From Virgibacillus sp. NKC19-16 (lineage in GTDB: Bacteria; Bacillota; Bacilli; Bacillales; Amphibacillaceae), in the NCBI RefSeq assembly GCF_021560035.1, contig NZ_CP074373.1, positions 678,001 to 742,000 of the forward strand: DNA of 64,000 nt. The letters are read 5' to 3'. This document shows, in pieces, positions 1 to 8,376 of the stretch (position 1 is its first letter; each line of letters starts with the position of its first letter). A program made the position numbers and the translations under genes. The notes below the pieces were generated by a model. That model was not told the origin of the DNA. It saw only the letters and a program-made list of their open reading frames with translations, and made no database searches.

Positions 1-1
1 G

Positions 2-133
2 GTAGTTTTAACAGGTATCCAGCCAGCGGTTGCCATGACCTTGATTGATTTAGGTATTCACTTAAAAAATGTCCCAACGGCTTTAGACCTGGAACAAGGA
101 CTTGTTAAACTTTACCAGGAATTGGGGGAATAG
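2..133 (+). CDS. rsbS: RsbS, C-terminal part (gene starts outside window)
   Basis: The open frame entering from the left edge encodes the last 43 residues of a STAS-domain protein (ends KLYQELGE) and stops 2 bases before rsbT. RsbS is the stressosome scaffold protein that holds the kinase RsbT until stress. The identification rests on its place directly before rsbT and on STAS-like sequence ([22 protein letters not shown]). Only the C-terminal helix region is visible. Confidence 0.85.
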   Translation, partial: VVLTGIQPAVAMTLIDLGIHLKNVPTALDLEQGLVKLYQELGE

Positions 134-135
134 CT

Positions 136-537
136 ATGGAAACTCAATCCCGCATGAATATTCAACAAGAATTGGATATTGTTGGTGCCAGGCAGCTTGG
201 CCGTGACATTGCAAAAAAAATCGGATTCGGCACCGTTGATCAGGCGCGTATCGCAACGGCGATATCTGAATTAGCTCGTAATATCTACTTATATGCAGAA
301 GATGGACAAATTTGCTTTGAAGTGATTGACAACCTCGGTCGAAATGGGATGTCTATTATTTCTATTGATTCAGGACCTGGGATAAGTGATATATCTCTCG
401 TCATACAGGACGGTTATACGACTTCCGGCGGCTTAGGTGCAGGACTTCCAGGTGTAAAACGTCTAATGGACGAGTTTGATATACAATCGGAAGCTGGTAG
501 TGGCACAAAGATAAAAACGGTCAAATGGCTCAAGTAA
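136..537 (+). CDS. rsbT: RsbT serine/threonine kinase, switch protein of the sigma-B pathway
   Basis: This 133-residue GHKL-type kinase phosphorylates RsbS and RsbR in the stressosome and, when released, activates the phosphatase RsbU. The N-box (ELARNIY), the G1 box (DSGPGISD) and the glycine-rich G2 loop (GGLGAGLPGVKRL) are all visible, and the length is normal for the family. The ATG follows the rsbS stop by two bases, so the two are co-translated. Unusually, 100 bases with a hairpin separate it from rsbU. Confidence 0.95.
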   Translation: METQSRMNIQQELDIVGARQLGRDIAKKIGFGTVDQARIATAISELARNIYLYAEDGQICFEVIDNLGRNGMSIISIDSGPGISDISLVIQDGYTTSGGLGAGLPGVKRLMDEFDIQSEAGSGTKIKTVKWLK

Positions 538-541
538 TCAA

Positions 542-568
542 CGAAATCGGCTCTTTCGCCGATTTCTA
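542..568 (+). terminator. Hairpin between rsbT and rsbU
   Basis: GAAATCGGC and GCCGATTTC form a 9-bp perfect stem with a short loop just after the rsbT stop. No U-run follows, so it may be an mRNA processing or stability structure, or a weak attenuator, rather than a full terminator. Confidence 0.5.
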
Positions 569-585
569 CTAATCTGACCTTTTAC

Positions 586-615
586 TTATGGCCTTTAGAA
601 AAACACCTGTATAAT
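586..615 (+). promoter_or_regulatory. Candidate sigma-A promoter for rsbU
   Basis: A perfect -10 box TATAAT (610-615) lies 22 bases before the rsbU ATG, with a weak -35 TTATGG (586-591) at 18-bp spacing. It would give rsbU and the downstream genes a start independent of rsbS-rsbT. This is a motif match only. Confidence 0.4.
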
Positions 616-637
616 ATAGTTATGGGGGATAAAAACG

Positions 638-1651
638 ATGGATAAGACGATGAAACTAGATGCAGCAAATTATAAGGATTTACTGAAACATTATATTGAA
701 ACTCGAGACGAACAATCATTGTACGGTGTTGAACAAGTCAGCAAGTCGTTTATTAGTAATAATATTCTCCCGGAAGAGATTATCAATTTGCATATACAGG
801 CATTGAGCGATATATACCCGAATCTCTCTGAGGAGTTCCAGCATTCGATGGACTTTTTGCTGGAAGCAATGATTTCTTACGGGCTGGCACATCAGGAATT
901 TCAAGTATTGCGGGAAGAACAAATGACAATGAAATCGGAAATATCTGTTGCTGCAAGTATGCAGGACAGTCTGCTTCATACGACAAAACCTGAAATAGAT
1001 GGCCTCGATATAGGTGTCATAAGTGTTCCGGCACATCAGATGAATGGAGACTACCATCATTTTATAAAAGGAAAGGATGGGTCAATCGGTATTACCATTG
1101 CTGATGTTATCGGAAAAGGCATACCTGCCGCATTATGTATGTCCATGATCAAATATTCCATGGAGAGCTATCCGGAAGAATCTATGTATCCAAAGGCTAT
1201 ATTAAAGAATTTAAACCGAGTTGTAGAACGAAATGTTGACGCCAGCATGTTTATCACCATGTTACACGCACAATACCTCCCCACGGAGAATACACTTCAA
1301 TACGCTTCAGCAGGTCATGAACCGGGCTTTTTCTACAATTCTGAAACAAAGGTCTTTGAAGAGATTACAGCAAAAGGGCTTCTTCTAGGCGTTCTTCCTG
1401 ATACGGATTATAAACAATATGAAAGAAAACTTCATAAGGGTGACATGGTTGTATTGTTAACAGACGGCGTCACGGAAAGTAAAGATGGGGAAAGGTTTAT
1501 TGAAAGGGAAGAGGTATTGGATGTTATAAGTCAATATGCTCATCTGCCCGCACAGGAAATGGTTAACCGTGTTTATAAGCATTTTGAGCGGATGCAAGAC
1601 TTCCAATTAAGAGACGACTTTACCTTATTAATTCTAAAAAAAGATGTTTAA
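638..1651 (+). CDS. rsbU: RsbU PP2C-type phosphatase, environmental stress branch
   Basis: RsbU dephosphorylates phospho-RsbV when RsbT binds its N-terminal domain; free RsbV then takes RsbW away from sigma-B. The protein has 337 residues. Roughly the first 110 form the RsbT-binding helical domain, and the rest is a SpoIIE/PP2C domain with metal-binding acidic motifs GDYHHF, IADVIGKG, LLTDGVTES and RDDFTLLIL. The ATG follows a GGGGG ribosome binding site. Its stop codon is the last part of the sigma-B promoter -35 box for rsbV. Confidence 0.95.
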   Translation: MDKTMKLDAANYKDLLKHYIETRDEQSLYGVEQVSKSFISNNILPEEIINLHIQALSDIYPNLSEEFQHSMDFLLEAMISYGLAHQEFQVLREEQMTMKSEISVAASMQDSLLHTTKPEIDGLDIGVISVPAHQMNGDYHHFIKGKDGSIGITIADVIGKGIPAALCMSMIKYSMESYPEESMYPKAILKNLNRVVERNVDASMFITMLHAQYLPTENTLQYASAGHEPGFFYNSETKVFEEITAKGLLLGVLPDTDYKQYERKLHKGDMVVLLTDGVTESKDGERFIEREEVLDVISQYAHLPAQEMVNRVYKHFERMQDFQLRDDFTLLILKKDV

Positions 1652-1671
1652 TGTGGCTTGTAAATGGGTAA
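1646..1671 (+). promoter_or_regulatory. Sigma-B promoter for rsbV-rsbW-sigB-rsbX
   Basis: GTTTAA (1646-1651) and GGGTAA (1666-1671) with a 14-bp spacer match the sigma-B consensus GTTTAA-N12-15-GGGWAW. The -35 box includes the rsbU stop codon. The position equals the autoregulatory promoter of the Bacillus subtilis operon, so positive feedback by sigma-B on its own genes is expected. Confidence 0.85.
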
Positions 1672-1756
1672 ATGTAAAAAGCAATTATAATTAAAATACG
1701 GCTTAAGTAAAGTGATCATAATGATAAATCATACAGTCGTTTCAGGAGGTTAAATC

Positions 1757-2086
1757 ATGAATTTAGTGGTTGATGTTGTTGAACAAAATCAAGCATCTAC
1801 GGTTAGCCTTTCAGGTGAAGTGGACGCCTACACAGCGCCTGAATTAAAAGCTAAACTTCTGCCGCTCACTAGTCAGCAGGGACATACGGTGAACGTGGAT
1901 TTAGAAGATGTTACGTATATGGATAGTACAGGCCTTGGTGTTTTTATTAGTGCACTTAAATCTACGAAAGAGCATGAAAGTCAATTAAAATTAATCAATA
2001 TCCAGGATCGAGTACTCAGATTATTTAAGATAACCGGCTTGGATGAAATTATGGATATTGCTGGGATTCGAGGTGGAAATGCATAA
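1757..2086 (+). CDS. rsbV: RsbV anti-anti-sigma factor
   Basis: This 109-residue STAS-domain protein binds RsbW when unphosphorylated and so frees sigma-B. The phosphorylation site is visible in YMDSTGLGVF (Ser about residue 57). It has a strong AGGAGG ribosome binding site, and its stop overlaps the rsbW start (ATAATGG), which indicates translational coupling. Confidence 0.95.
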   Translation: MNLVVDVVEQNQASTVSLSGEVDAYTAPELKAKLLPLTSQQGHTVNVDLEDVTYMDSTGLGVFISALKSTKEHESQLKLINIQDRVLRLFKITGLDEIMDIAGIRGGNA

Positions 2087-2565
2087 TGGAGGAAAAATTT
2101 GATTTTATAGAGATGAAGGTTCCTGCAAAAGCGGAATATGTCGGCGTTATCCGTTTAAGCATTTCTGGAGTCGCCAGCAGGATGGGTTTTTCCTATGAAG
2201 ACATTGAAGATTTGAAAATAGCTGTGTCCGAGGCAATTACCAACGCAGTGACACATGCCTATGAGAACGCAGAGGAAGGGGAAGTCACCCTTGGATTTGG
2301 TGTGTACGAAGACCGGTTGGAAGTGATGGTTGCTGACTATGGGGATAGCTTTAAATTAAGTGAAGTGAAGCAAGACATAGGCCCTTATAAAAACACAGAG
2401 TCTGTTGAAAACTTGCGCGAAGGAGGATTCGGTCTATTTCTAATCAATGCACTGATGGACAAAGTTGAGATCAATAATGACAATGGTGTTATTGTTCTAA
2501 TGACAAAGTATCTTAATGAAACCGAGGTGGGGCTTGATGACGACCAAATCTCAACCAGACAATAA
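2086..2565 (+). CDS. rsbW: RsbW anti-sigma-B factor and RsbV kinase
   Basis: RsbW (159 residues) is a GHKL serine kinase that holds sigma-B inactive and phosphorylates RsbV. The N-box (SEAITNAVTHAYEN), the VADYGD box and the G2 loop (EGGFGLFLINALMD) are present. The gene overlaps rsbV by one base and sigB by 29 bases, the usual arrangement for an anti-sigma/sigma pair made in fixed ratio. Confidence 0.95.
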   Translation: MEEKFDFIEMKVPAKAEYVGVIRLSISGVASRMGFSYEDIEDLKIAVSEAITNAVTHAYENAEEGEVTLGFGVYEDRLEVMVADYGDSFKLSEVKQDIGPYKNTESVENLREGGFGLFLINALMDKVEINNDNGVIVLMTKYLNETEVGLDDDQISTRQ

Positions 2566-3328
2566 AGGAAGAGATGAGGTTTACCAATGGATAGAATACC
2601 TGCAAAAAGAACCTACTGATGAGGTAGTACAGGAAAAAATTGTACTTACGTATAAAGATCTCGTGGAGTCTATTGCAAGAAAGTATTCGAAAAACAGTAC
2701 CATTCACGAAGATTTAGTACAGGTAGGTATGATTGGACTATTAGCCGCAATTAGAAGGTATGATGCTTCATTTGGTAAATCTTTTGAGTCCTTCGCCATT
2801 CCGACAATAATTGGTGAAATTAAACGATTTATTCGTGATAAAACCTGGAGTGTGCATGTGCCGCGCAGGATCAAGGAGTTAGGTCCAAAAATAAAAAAAG
2901 CCGCTGATGATTTAACAAACATTAATCAGACATCTCCAACTGTGGCCGAAATTGCGGATTACCTTTACGTTTCCGAAGAAGATGTACTGGAAACGATGGA
3001 GATGGGCAAAAGCTATAAGGCACTTTCTGTGGATCATAAAATTGAAGCAGACTCGGATGGCAGTACGGTGTCCATACTCGATTTAATCGGGAAGGACGAA
3101 CGGGGCTTTGATAATATTGATCAGCAAATAATACTGGAAAAAATTCTTCCTGTACTTTCTGAACGGGAACAACAAATTCTCAAATCCACGTATTTTGATA
3201 ATTTAAGTCAGAAAGAAACCGGGGAGCTACTGGGTATTTCACAAATGCATGTATCAAGACTACAACGTCGCTCACTAAGGAAACTCAGGGAAGCTATCCA
3301 ATCTGAAAGCTCGGAGGTATTTGATTGA
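2537..3328 (+). CDS. sigB: RNA polymerase sigma-B factor
   Basis: This is the general stress sigma factor, 263 residues from the ATG at 2537; that start is preceded by GAGGTGG, whereas an upstream ATG at 2516 has no good site. Region 2 (EDLVQVGMIGLLAAIRRYD, FAIPTIIGEIKRFIRD) and region 4 (LSEREQQILKSTYF with the HTH SQKETGELLGISQMHVSRLQRR) are intact. It lies between its regulators rsbW and rsbX and is fed by the sigma-B promoter at 1646. Confidence 0.95.
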   Translation: MTTKSQPDNKGRDEVYQWIEYLQKEPTDEVVQEKIVLTYKDLVESIARKYSKNSTIHEDLVQVGMIGLLAAIRRYDASFGKSFESFAIPTIIGEIKRFIRDKTWSVHVPRRIKELGPKIKKAADDLTNINQTSPTVAEIADYLYVSEEDVLETMEMGKSYKALSVDHKIEADSDGSTVSILDLIGKDERGFDNIDQQIILEKILPVLSEREQQILKSTYFDNLSQKETGELLGISQMHVSRLQRRSLRKLREAIQSESSEVFD

Positions 3329-3921
3329 ATACTCCAGTGAATGTAGAAGTTTCTGTTTTTCAACAACCAAAAAAAGGCAACTATTACTGTGGAGATAGTT
3401 ACTTTTATATCGAATCAGAAGACGAATTTGTATGTGCGATAGCGGATGGGCTTGGAAGTGGCGAGATCGCAAAGGAATCATCTCAGATCGTCATCGACAT
3501 TATTAAAGACAATATCCACGCGACAGTAGAACAGCTTGTCAAACTATGTAACAATAAGTTATCCGGTAAACGAGGTGCCGTTGTAGGGATCTTAAAATTG
3601 GATTATATGTCCAGAGTGTACACCTTCTCCTCCATAGGTAATATTGGTGTCATGACAATCACAGAAGGTCGGAAAAAGAAGCGGACGATACCGAATGCAG
3701 GCTATTTGGGCGGGTACCAACGTCCTTTTAAAGTAATACAGGAAAAGTTGGAACCTGATATGAATTTCATTATGTTCTCTGATGGTGTATCTGATAAAGA
3801 CCTGTCACAAAAGTATTGGAGTAATCACGATGTCCGTACGATTACGAAAACCTTCGAGCATGTTAGTGATGACATTAGAACAGATGATACGACACTAATT
3901 GCAATGCGATATAAAGAATAG
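3325..3921 (+). CDS. rsbX: RsbX PP2C-type phosphatase, negative feedback
   Basis: RsbX dephosphorylates RsbS and RsbR and resets the stressosome after stress. The 198-residue protein is a minimal PP2C domain with IADGLGSGEIA, FSDGVSD and TDDTTLIAMR. A TTG start overlaps the sigB stop (TTGA) behind GGAGG, so translation is coupled. It is the last gene of the operon and is followed by a terminator. Confidence 0.92.
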   Translation: MNTPVNVEVSVFQQPKKGNYYCGDSYFYIESEDEFVCAIADGLGSGEIAKESSQIVIDIIKDNIHATVEQLVKLCNNKLSGKRGAVVGILKLDYMSRVYTFSSIGNIGVMTITEGRKKKRTIPNAGYLGGYQRPFKVIQEKLEPDMNFIMFSDGVSDKDLSQKYWSNHDVRTITKTFEHVSDDIRTDDTTLIAMRYKE

Positions 3922-3924
3922 ATT

Positions 3925-3955
3925 AGACTGGCGTTGGCGCGTCAGTCTTTTTTTT
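3925..3955 (+). terminator. Terminator of the rsb-sigB operon
   Basis: AGACTG and CAGTCT form the base of a hairpin extended by GCG/CGC pairs, followed directly by a run of eight T. Confidence 0.85.
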
Positions 3956-3974
3956 GCAGTCTAGGAAGTTATAA

Positions 3975-4220
3975 TTCGGCATTCGATGGACCATCTTCGG
4001 CTTTCGTGGCGCTCAGTTCGGAATTCGGTGGGCCATCTTCGGTGTTAGTGGCGCTCAGTTCGGCATTCGGTGGACCATCTTCGGTGTTAGTGGCGCTCAG
4101 TTCGGCATTCGGTGGACCATCTTCGGCGTTCGCGGTACTCAATTCGGCATTCAATGGACCTGCTTAGGCGTTCGACGCACTCAGTTCGGCATTAGTGGCA
4201 TCCTGTTCGACATTTGCCGG
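3975..4220 (+). repeat. Tandem repeat, 21-bp units (42-bp higher-order unit)
   Basis: About eleven imperfect 21-bp units each begin TTCGG and alternate between two subtypes (TTCGGCATTCGG..., TTCGGTGTTAG...), giving a 42-bp period. Both strands stay open across the repeat because 21 and 42 are multiples of three, so open frames there are probably an artefact. Copies near the right end are more diverged. Related fragments occur at about 6565-6590 and 13768-13790. Confidence 0.85.
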
Positions 4221-4344
4221 CCACCCGTATTGCATGGCGCAATTTGTACGTTGCTAACCGGTTGCTTACGCCTTTGTTCCATCTGCATTATGCAATCACC
4301 CCATTCTTTGGTAGAATAAATAGGTAAGTAAAGGAGGAACTACT

Positions 4345-6516
4345 GTGACTAATGAATTAAATAAAGATCTCATCCAATGGGTTTCAGGGGAAGCTCAGGT
4401 AAAGCCAGGTATCGTAAGTACAGTAATCGGTTTATTGGACGAGGGAAATACAGTCCCTTTTATAGCGCGTTACCGCAAAGAAGTAACGGGTGGATTGGAT
4501 GAAGTACAAATAAAATTAGTACAAGATAAATGGACATATGCAGTTAATCTATCAGAAAGAAAACAAGAAGTGCTACGAATCATTGATGAGCAGGGGAAAT
4601 TAACCGAAGAACTGGAAAAGGAAATTGCGGAGGCAACCCAACTGCAACGTGTAGAAGATTTGTATCGGCCGTATAAACAAAAGCGCCGAACGAAAGCAAC
4701 AATCGCAAAGGAAAAAGGATTAGAGCCGTTAGCTGAACAGATCTGGATGCAGGAACTGACTGCCTTCGACGCTGAAGCTGAGAAGTATTTTTCCGAAGAA
4801 CATGATTTACATACCATAGATGATGTACGAACAGGCGCAAATAATATTATAGCCGAATGGATTTCCGATGATCCCGCGTACCGGGAGTATATACGTAAAG
4901 AAACGTTTCAACGGGGAACAATTCAATCAGAAGTAAAGAATAAGGAAAAAGATGAAAAAGGCGTCTATGAAATGTATTACAACTACAGCGGGTCAGTAGG
5001 TTCCATGGTGTCCCACCGAATTTTGGCTTTAAATCGCGGGGAAAAAGAAGATGTGCTCAAAGTGAGCATAGAGCCACCTATGGAAAAAATAACGGAATAC
5101 CTGCGACGTGAAATAATCAAAAAAGATACGAAGAGCCAAGTTGCCGAAATACTTAATGACGCAATCGAGGATGGCTACAAGCGGTTAATACAACCATCGA
5201 TTGAACGTGAAATTCGCAGCAGCCTCACAGAAAAAGCAGAAGATCAAGCAATCGATGTATTTTCCAAAAATCTTAAAAACCTATTGCTCCAGCCACCATT
5301 GAAAGGGCGAACTATCTTAGGGGTTGACCCTGCCTTTCGGACAGGCTGTAAGTTGGCGATCGTGGATGAAACTGGCAAAGTGCATGATGTGAGTGTCATG
5401 TATCCAACTGCACCAAAAAAAGACATGGCAGGTGCTGAAAAAATCGTCATGCAATTTATAAAAAAATACGATATTGAGCTTATTGCAATCGGAAATGGAA
5501 CTGCATCCCGCGAAACAGAACAATTCATCTCTGATGTTATTACAAACAATAACCTTGATATCCCATATATCATTGTTAATGAAGCCGGAGCAAGTGTTTA
5601 TTCCGCTTCCAAATTAGCACGAGAAGAATTCCCTGATTTACAGGTTGAAGAAAGAAGTGCGGCATCCATCGCCCGCCGGGTTCAGGATCCACTTGCAGAA
5701 TTTGTGAAAATTGATCCCAAATCAATTGGTGTAGGGCAATACCAGCATGATGTCAGTCAAAAATCATTGAATGAATCATTAACTTTCGTTGTAGAAACGG
5801 CAGTAAACCAGGTTGGCGTCAATGTAAATACTGCTTCATCCTCTCTCCTGCAGTATGTAGCAGGTTTAAGTAAAACTGTCGCTGCCAATGTTGTGGCCAA
5901 ACGCGATGAAGAAGGGAAATTTACCAATCGCAAACAATTGAAGAAAATCCCTCGACTTGGTGCAAAGACATATGAACAAGGGATCGGTTTCTTGCGGATT
6001 GTCGACGGGGATCATCCACTAGACCGTACACCGATTCACCCGGAAAGCTACGCCAATACGGAAAAACTCTTGGAAATGATTGATTGTAAGTTAGAAGATA
6101 TCGGTACGGACAAGCTAAGCGAGAAAATCAATACACTGGACAAGCAGGAAACGGCAGCAAACTTAGGAATAGGGGAGCCAACCTTAATTGATATTATGAA
6201 CTCCCTAAGCCGCCCGGAGCGCGATCCAAGGGATGATTTTCCACAACCTATACTGAAACAAAATGTCATGTCTCTAGAGGACTTAACCCCAGGAATGGAA
6301 ATGCAAGGAACAGTACGAAATGTGGTTGACTTTGGTGTTTTTGTCGATATTGGTGTCAAACAGGATGGACTTGTTCATATTTCAAAAATGGCAAATAAAT
6401 TCGTGAAACACCCAATGGACATCGCATCTGTAGGGGATGTCGTCACCGTCTGGGTGGAAAATATTGATGCAAATAAAGGCAGGATTGCATTATCGATGGT
6501 GGGAAGTGAGAATTAG
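4345..6516 (+). CDS. tex: Tex family S1 RNA-binding protein (YdcI/YhgF type)
   Basis: Tex is a conserved nucleic-acid-binding protein linked to transcription. The 723-residue length is typical. The order is a helical N-terminal Tex domain, a YqgF/RNase H-like domain around residues 330-460 (TILGVDPAFRTGCKLAIVD), helix-hairpin-helix segments (LKKIPRLGAKTYEQGIGFLR) and a C-terminal S1 domain (MQGTVRNVVDFGVFVDIGVK). The GTG at 4345-4347 has an AGGAGG site. It has the same neighbours as Bacillus ydcI: sigB upstream and sprT farther downstream. Confidence 0.93.
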   Translation: MTNELNKDLIQWVSGEAQVKPGIVSTVIGLLDEGNTVPFIARYRKEVTGGLDEVQIKLVQDKWTYAVNLSERKQEVLRIIDEQGKLTEELEKEIAEATQLQRVEDLYRPYKQKRRTKATIAKEKGLEPLAEQIWMQELTAFDAEAEKYFSEEHDLHTIDDVRTGANNIIAEWISDDPAYREYIRKETFQRGTIQSEVKNKEKDEKGVYEMYYNYSGSVGSMVSHRILALNRGEKEDVLKVSIEPPMEKITEYLRREIIKKDTKSQVAEILNDAIEDGYKRLIQPSIEREIRSSLTEKAEDQAIDVFSKNLKNLLLQPPLKGRTILGVDPAFRTGCKLAIVDETGKVHDVSVMYPTAPKKDMAGAEKIVMQFIKKYDIELIAIGNGTASRETEQFISDVITNNNLDIPYIIVNEAGASVYSASKLAREEFPDLQVEERSAASIARRVQDPLAEFVKIDPKSIGVGQYQHDVSQKSLNESLTFVVETAVNQVGVNVNTASSSLLQYVAGLSKTVAANVVAKRDEEGKFTNRKQLKKIPRLGAKTYEQGIGFLRIVDGDHPLDRTPIHPESYANTEKLLEMIDCKLEDIGTDKLSEKINTLDKQETAANLGIGEPTLIDIMNSLSRPERDPRDDFPQPILKQNVMSLEDLTPGMEMQGTVRNVVDFGVFVDIGVKQDGLVHISKMANKFVKHPMDIASVGDVVTVWVENIDANKGRIALSMVGSEN

Positions 6517-6521
6517 GTTAG

Positions 6522-6555
6522 AAGCTGGTTGCTTTTTGGGCGACTGGCTTTTTTT
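6522..6555 (+). terminator. Terminator after tex
   Basis: An 11-bp stem with some G-U pairs (AAGCTGGTTGC with GCGACTGGCTT) is followed by seven T. Confidence 0.8.
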
Positions 6556-6686
6556 CGTGTTGTGGGAGTGATAGTTCGGGGTTCAGTGCTTCTGGAATAC
6601 GAACCCGATCGCTAGACATCAGACCACAAGTGGTATGTAGAGCAGTGACCTGCCTTTTTTAATTATCAACTCAAACAAAGCTTGAA

Positions 6687-6728
6687 GAAAAACGACGTGC
6701 CTAGCCACCACATCGTTTTTCTTTTTTT
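6687..6728. terminator. Second strong hairpin in the tex-gvp gap
   Basis: GAAAAACGACGTG pairs with CACATCGTTTTTC and is followed by seven T. The rest of the 510-base gap from tex to gvpP holds no open frame I trust, only the fragment at 6565-6590 that resembles the 3975-4220 repeat. Confidence 0.7.
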
Positions 6729-6907
6729 ATAAGATGCATGTTTGTTCTAATAACACCTATCTAAAATGTAACCTAACTGTAATGTGTGTCATATTTACTT
6801 CCACTAAGTTCATTCATCAAGTCTTGAAATGTATTACATAGAGTCGCTAGTCAGTAATATTAAGTGAATATTTTGGAAATGTTTCGCTGGTTTTATTAAT
6901 TAAGGGT

Positions 6908-6936
6908 TTAACAAAGAAATGAATGTGAAATTGTAT
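6908..6936 (+). promoter_or_regulatory. Weak candidate promoter for the gvp genes
   Basis: TTAACA (6908-6913) and TTGTAT (6931-6936) at 17-bp spacing lie about 90 bases before gvpP. No good sigma-B match was seen. The assignment is tentative. Confidence 0.3.
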
Positions 6937-7025
6937 AGCAAATCAACGGCTCACAGATAGTGGACCTACTAAAAATAAATAGTCTGATGATTAAAAAGCC
7001 GAACAGGGAAAAGAGGTTGATGATT

Positions 7026-7493
7026 ATGGCAGAAGAAGATCAGAAGGAAATTGAAACAGAGTCTGAACAACAATTAGCCAATTGTGCATCCGCAACGAGC
7101 CTTGTTGTGATAGGAGGTGTTGCTGGGGCTGGCGCAGGTTTGCTTGCAAGTCCGGGAAACGGGAGGAGGCTTGCTGCAAGTATTGGCCAGTCGGAAATAA
7201 TGCGAAGCGCGGGCAGAGAGATTAGGAGAACCGCCCAGGATATGATTACCGAACAGGCAATGCATGCAATAAGACAGTCGGCGACAGGCTACATCCGTAA
7301 CTTCGAAGATCGGTTCCGGAACCAACACAAAGAACGAACAGAAGAAGAACTTCCTGCCAAAGGGGCGGCGGAGGGTTTTATTGAACAATACAATGAACTA
7401 AAAGAAGAAAATAAAAATATGTATGAAAATCTAAAACGGATTGAGAAACAATTAGATGCACTTCTAAAAATCGAAGCCGGAAACACAAAGTAA
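7026..7493 (+). CDS. gvpP: Gas vesicle protein GvpP-like
   Basis: This 155-residue protein begins the gas vesicle cluster. It has a short glycine/alanine-rich hydrophobic stretch (GGVAGAGAGLLASPGNGRR, about residues 35-55), similar in type to YtxH and to GvpT of this cluster, and a C-terminal coiled coil (NELKEENKNMYENLKRIEKQLD). It is called GvpP by its position before gvpQ, as in Bacillus megaterium, not from a functional motif. The ATG at 7026 was chosen because AGAGG is 9 bases upstream; ATG 7020 is too close. Confidence 0.65.
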   Translation: MAEEDQKEIETESEQQLANCASATSLVVIGGVAGAGAGLLASPGNGRRLAASIGQSEIMRSAGREIRRTAQDMITEQAMHAIRQSATGYIRNFEDRFRNQHKERTEEELPAKGAAEGFIEQYNELKEENKNMYENLKRIEKQLDALLKIEAGNTK

Positions 7494-7518
7494 ATCAACC
7501 TACTGAAGGGGGGATTTA

Positions 7519-8010
7519 ATGGCAAATAAGCCGGTGAAAAAGGCTGCTAGTAAAGTAGCAAAAAAGGCAGCAGATCTAGCGCCTGATTCACTAGAAGAAA
7601 CGGCAAAGGAAAAACTCAAAGGTAAAGCAGAAGAAATGGTTAAAGAAAAGACGGAAGAAAAAGTGCAGGAAAAAGCGAATCAGGCTTCAGAAAAGTTGCA
7701 GGATGTGAAGGAAAATAACAATCAAAAAGTTCATGGAAAAGCAGAGGAAGCAAAAGAAAAGGCACAGGATGTTATGCTTTCCGTCCGTGATAAGCTAAAA
7801 GACGCCAAGGAATCCGGGCAGGAATTTCAGGAGAAAATTACTTCAGATAATGATAAAAAGTCAAGCAAAGATTCGAACAAGCTAAAAGGTGTTCATGATA
7901 TTAAAGGTGTAACAAATATAAAAAGCTCCATGGACATTAAAGGATCAGCTGATATCAAAAAGTCAGCAGATATTAAATCAGCGAAAGACATTAAAAAATT
8001 AAGTTCTTAA
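7519..8010 (+). CDS. gvpQ: Gas vesicle protein GvpQ-like
   Basis: This 163-residue protein is lysine-, glutamate- and alanine-rich with a LEA-like helical region (residues about 20-110). Its C-terminus carries a degenerate repeat in which DIK recurs every 6-7 residues ([29 protein letters not shown]). It lies between gvpP and the structural gene with a GGGGGG ribosome binding site. It is an accessory protein of unknown role. The assignment is by position and composition. Confidence 0.65.
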   Translation: MANKPVKKAASKVAKKAADLAPDSLEETAKEKLKGKAEEMVKEKTEEKVQEKANQASEKLQDVKENNNQKVHGKAEEAKEKAQDVMLSVRDKLKDAKESGQEFQEKITSDNDKKSSKDSNKLKGVHDIKGVTNIKSSMDIKGSADIKKSADIKSAKDIKKLSS

Positions 8011-8038
8011 GCATTTTAATTCTGAAAGGAGAATGGAA

Positions 8039-8299
8039 ATGGCAGTTCAAAAAAGTACGGATAGTTCAAGTTTGGCAGAGGTAATTGACCGCATTTTGGA
8101 TAAAGGTATTGTTATTGATGCCTATGCAAGAGTATCTGTCGTAGGTATAGAAATATTAACCGTTGAAGCGAGGGTAGTTATTGCTAGTGTAGATACATGG
8201 TTAAGATATGCCGAAGCTGTCGGATTGCTCCGTGATGAAGTGCAGGAAGAAGGCTTACCGGCACAACCAAATGAAAGAGAGCCTCAATTCAGTATCTAA
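8039..8299 (+). CDS. gvpB: Gas vesicle structural protein GvpA/GvpB
   Basis: This is the small hydrophobic shell protein that forms the ribs of the vesicle wall (86 residues). The family core is clear: [24 protein letters not shown], then [29 protein letters not shown]. The ATG at 8039 is 9 bases after AAAGGAG, while the ATG at 8033 would be too close. It is the only full shell-protein gene here; GvpS and GvpJ are distant paralogues. It is called gvpB from gene order (P-Q-B-R-N). Confidence 0.9.
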   Translation: MAVQKSTDSSSLAEVIDRILDKGIVIDAYARVSVVGIEILTVEARVVIASVDTWLRYAEAVGLLRDEVQEEGLPAQPNEREPQFSI

Positions 8300-8345
8300 A
8301 TAAATACAGGCAAAGAGGCGTTCCTCTTTGCCTGTAAAACAAATC
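8300..8345 (+). terminator. Hairpin after gvpB
   Basis: ACAGGCAAAGAG and CTCTTTGCCTGT form a 12-bp perfect stem between the shell-protein gene and gvpR. No long T-run follows, so it more likely stabilises or partly attenuates, which would make shell protein more abundant than the assembly proteins. The role is inferred. Confidence 0.6.
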
Positions 8346-8376
8346 AGGCTTTATCAAGGAAGAGAAGGAGGCAGCC

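Noticed and set aside
3934-4167. Open frame of 77 codons over the tandem repeat (and one on the other strand)
   Set aside because: It starts inside the rsbX terminator and is open only because the repeat unit is a multiple of three; it has no ribosome binding site.
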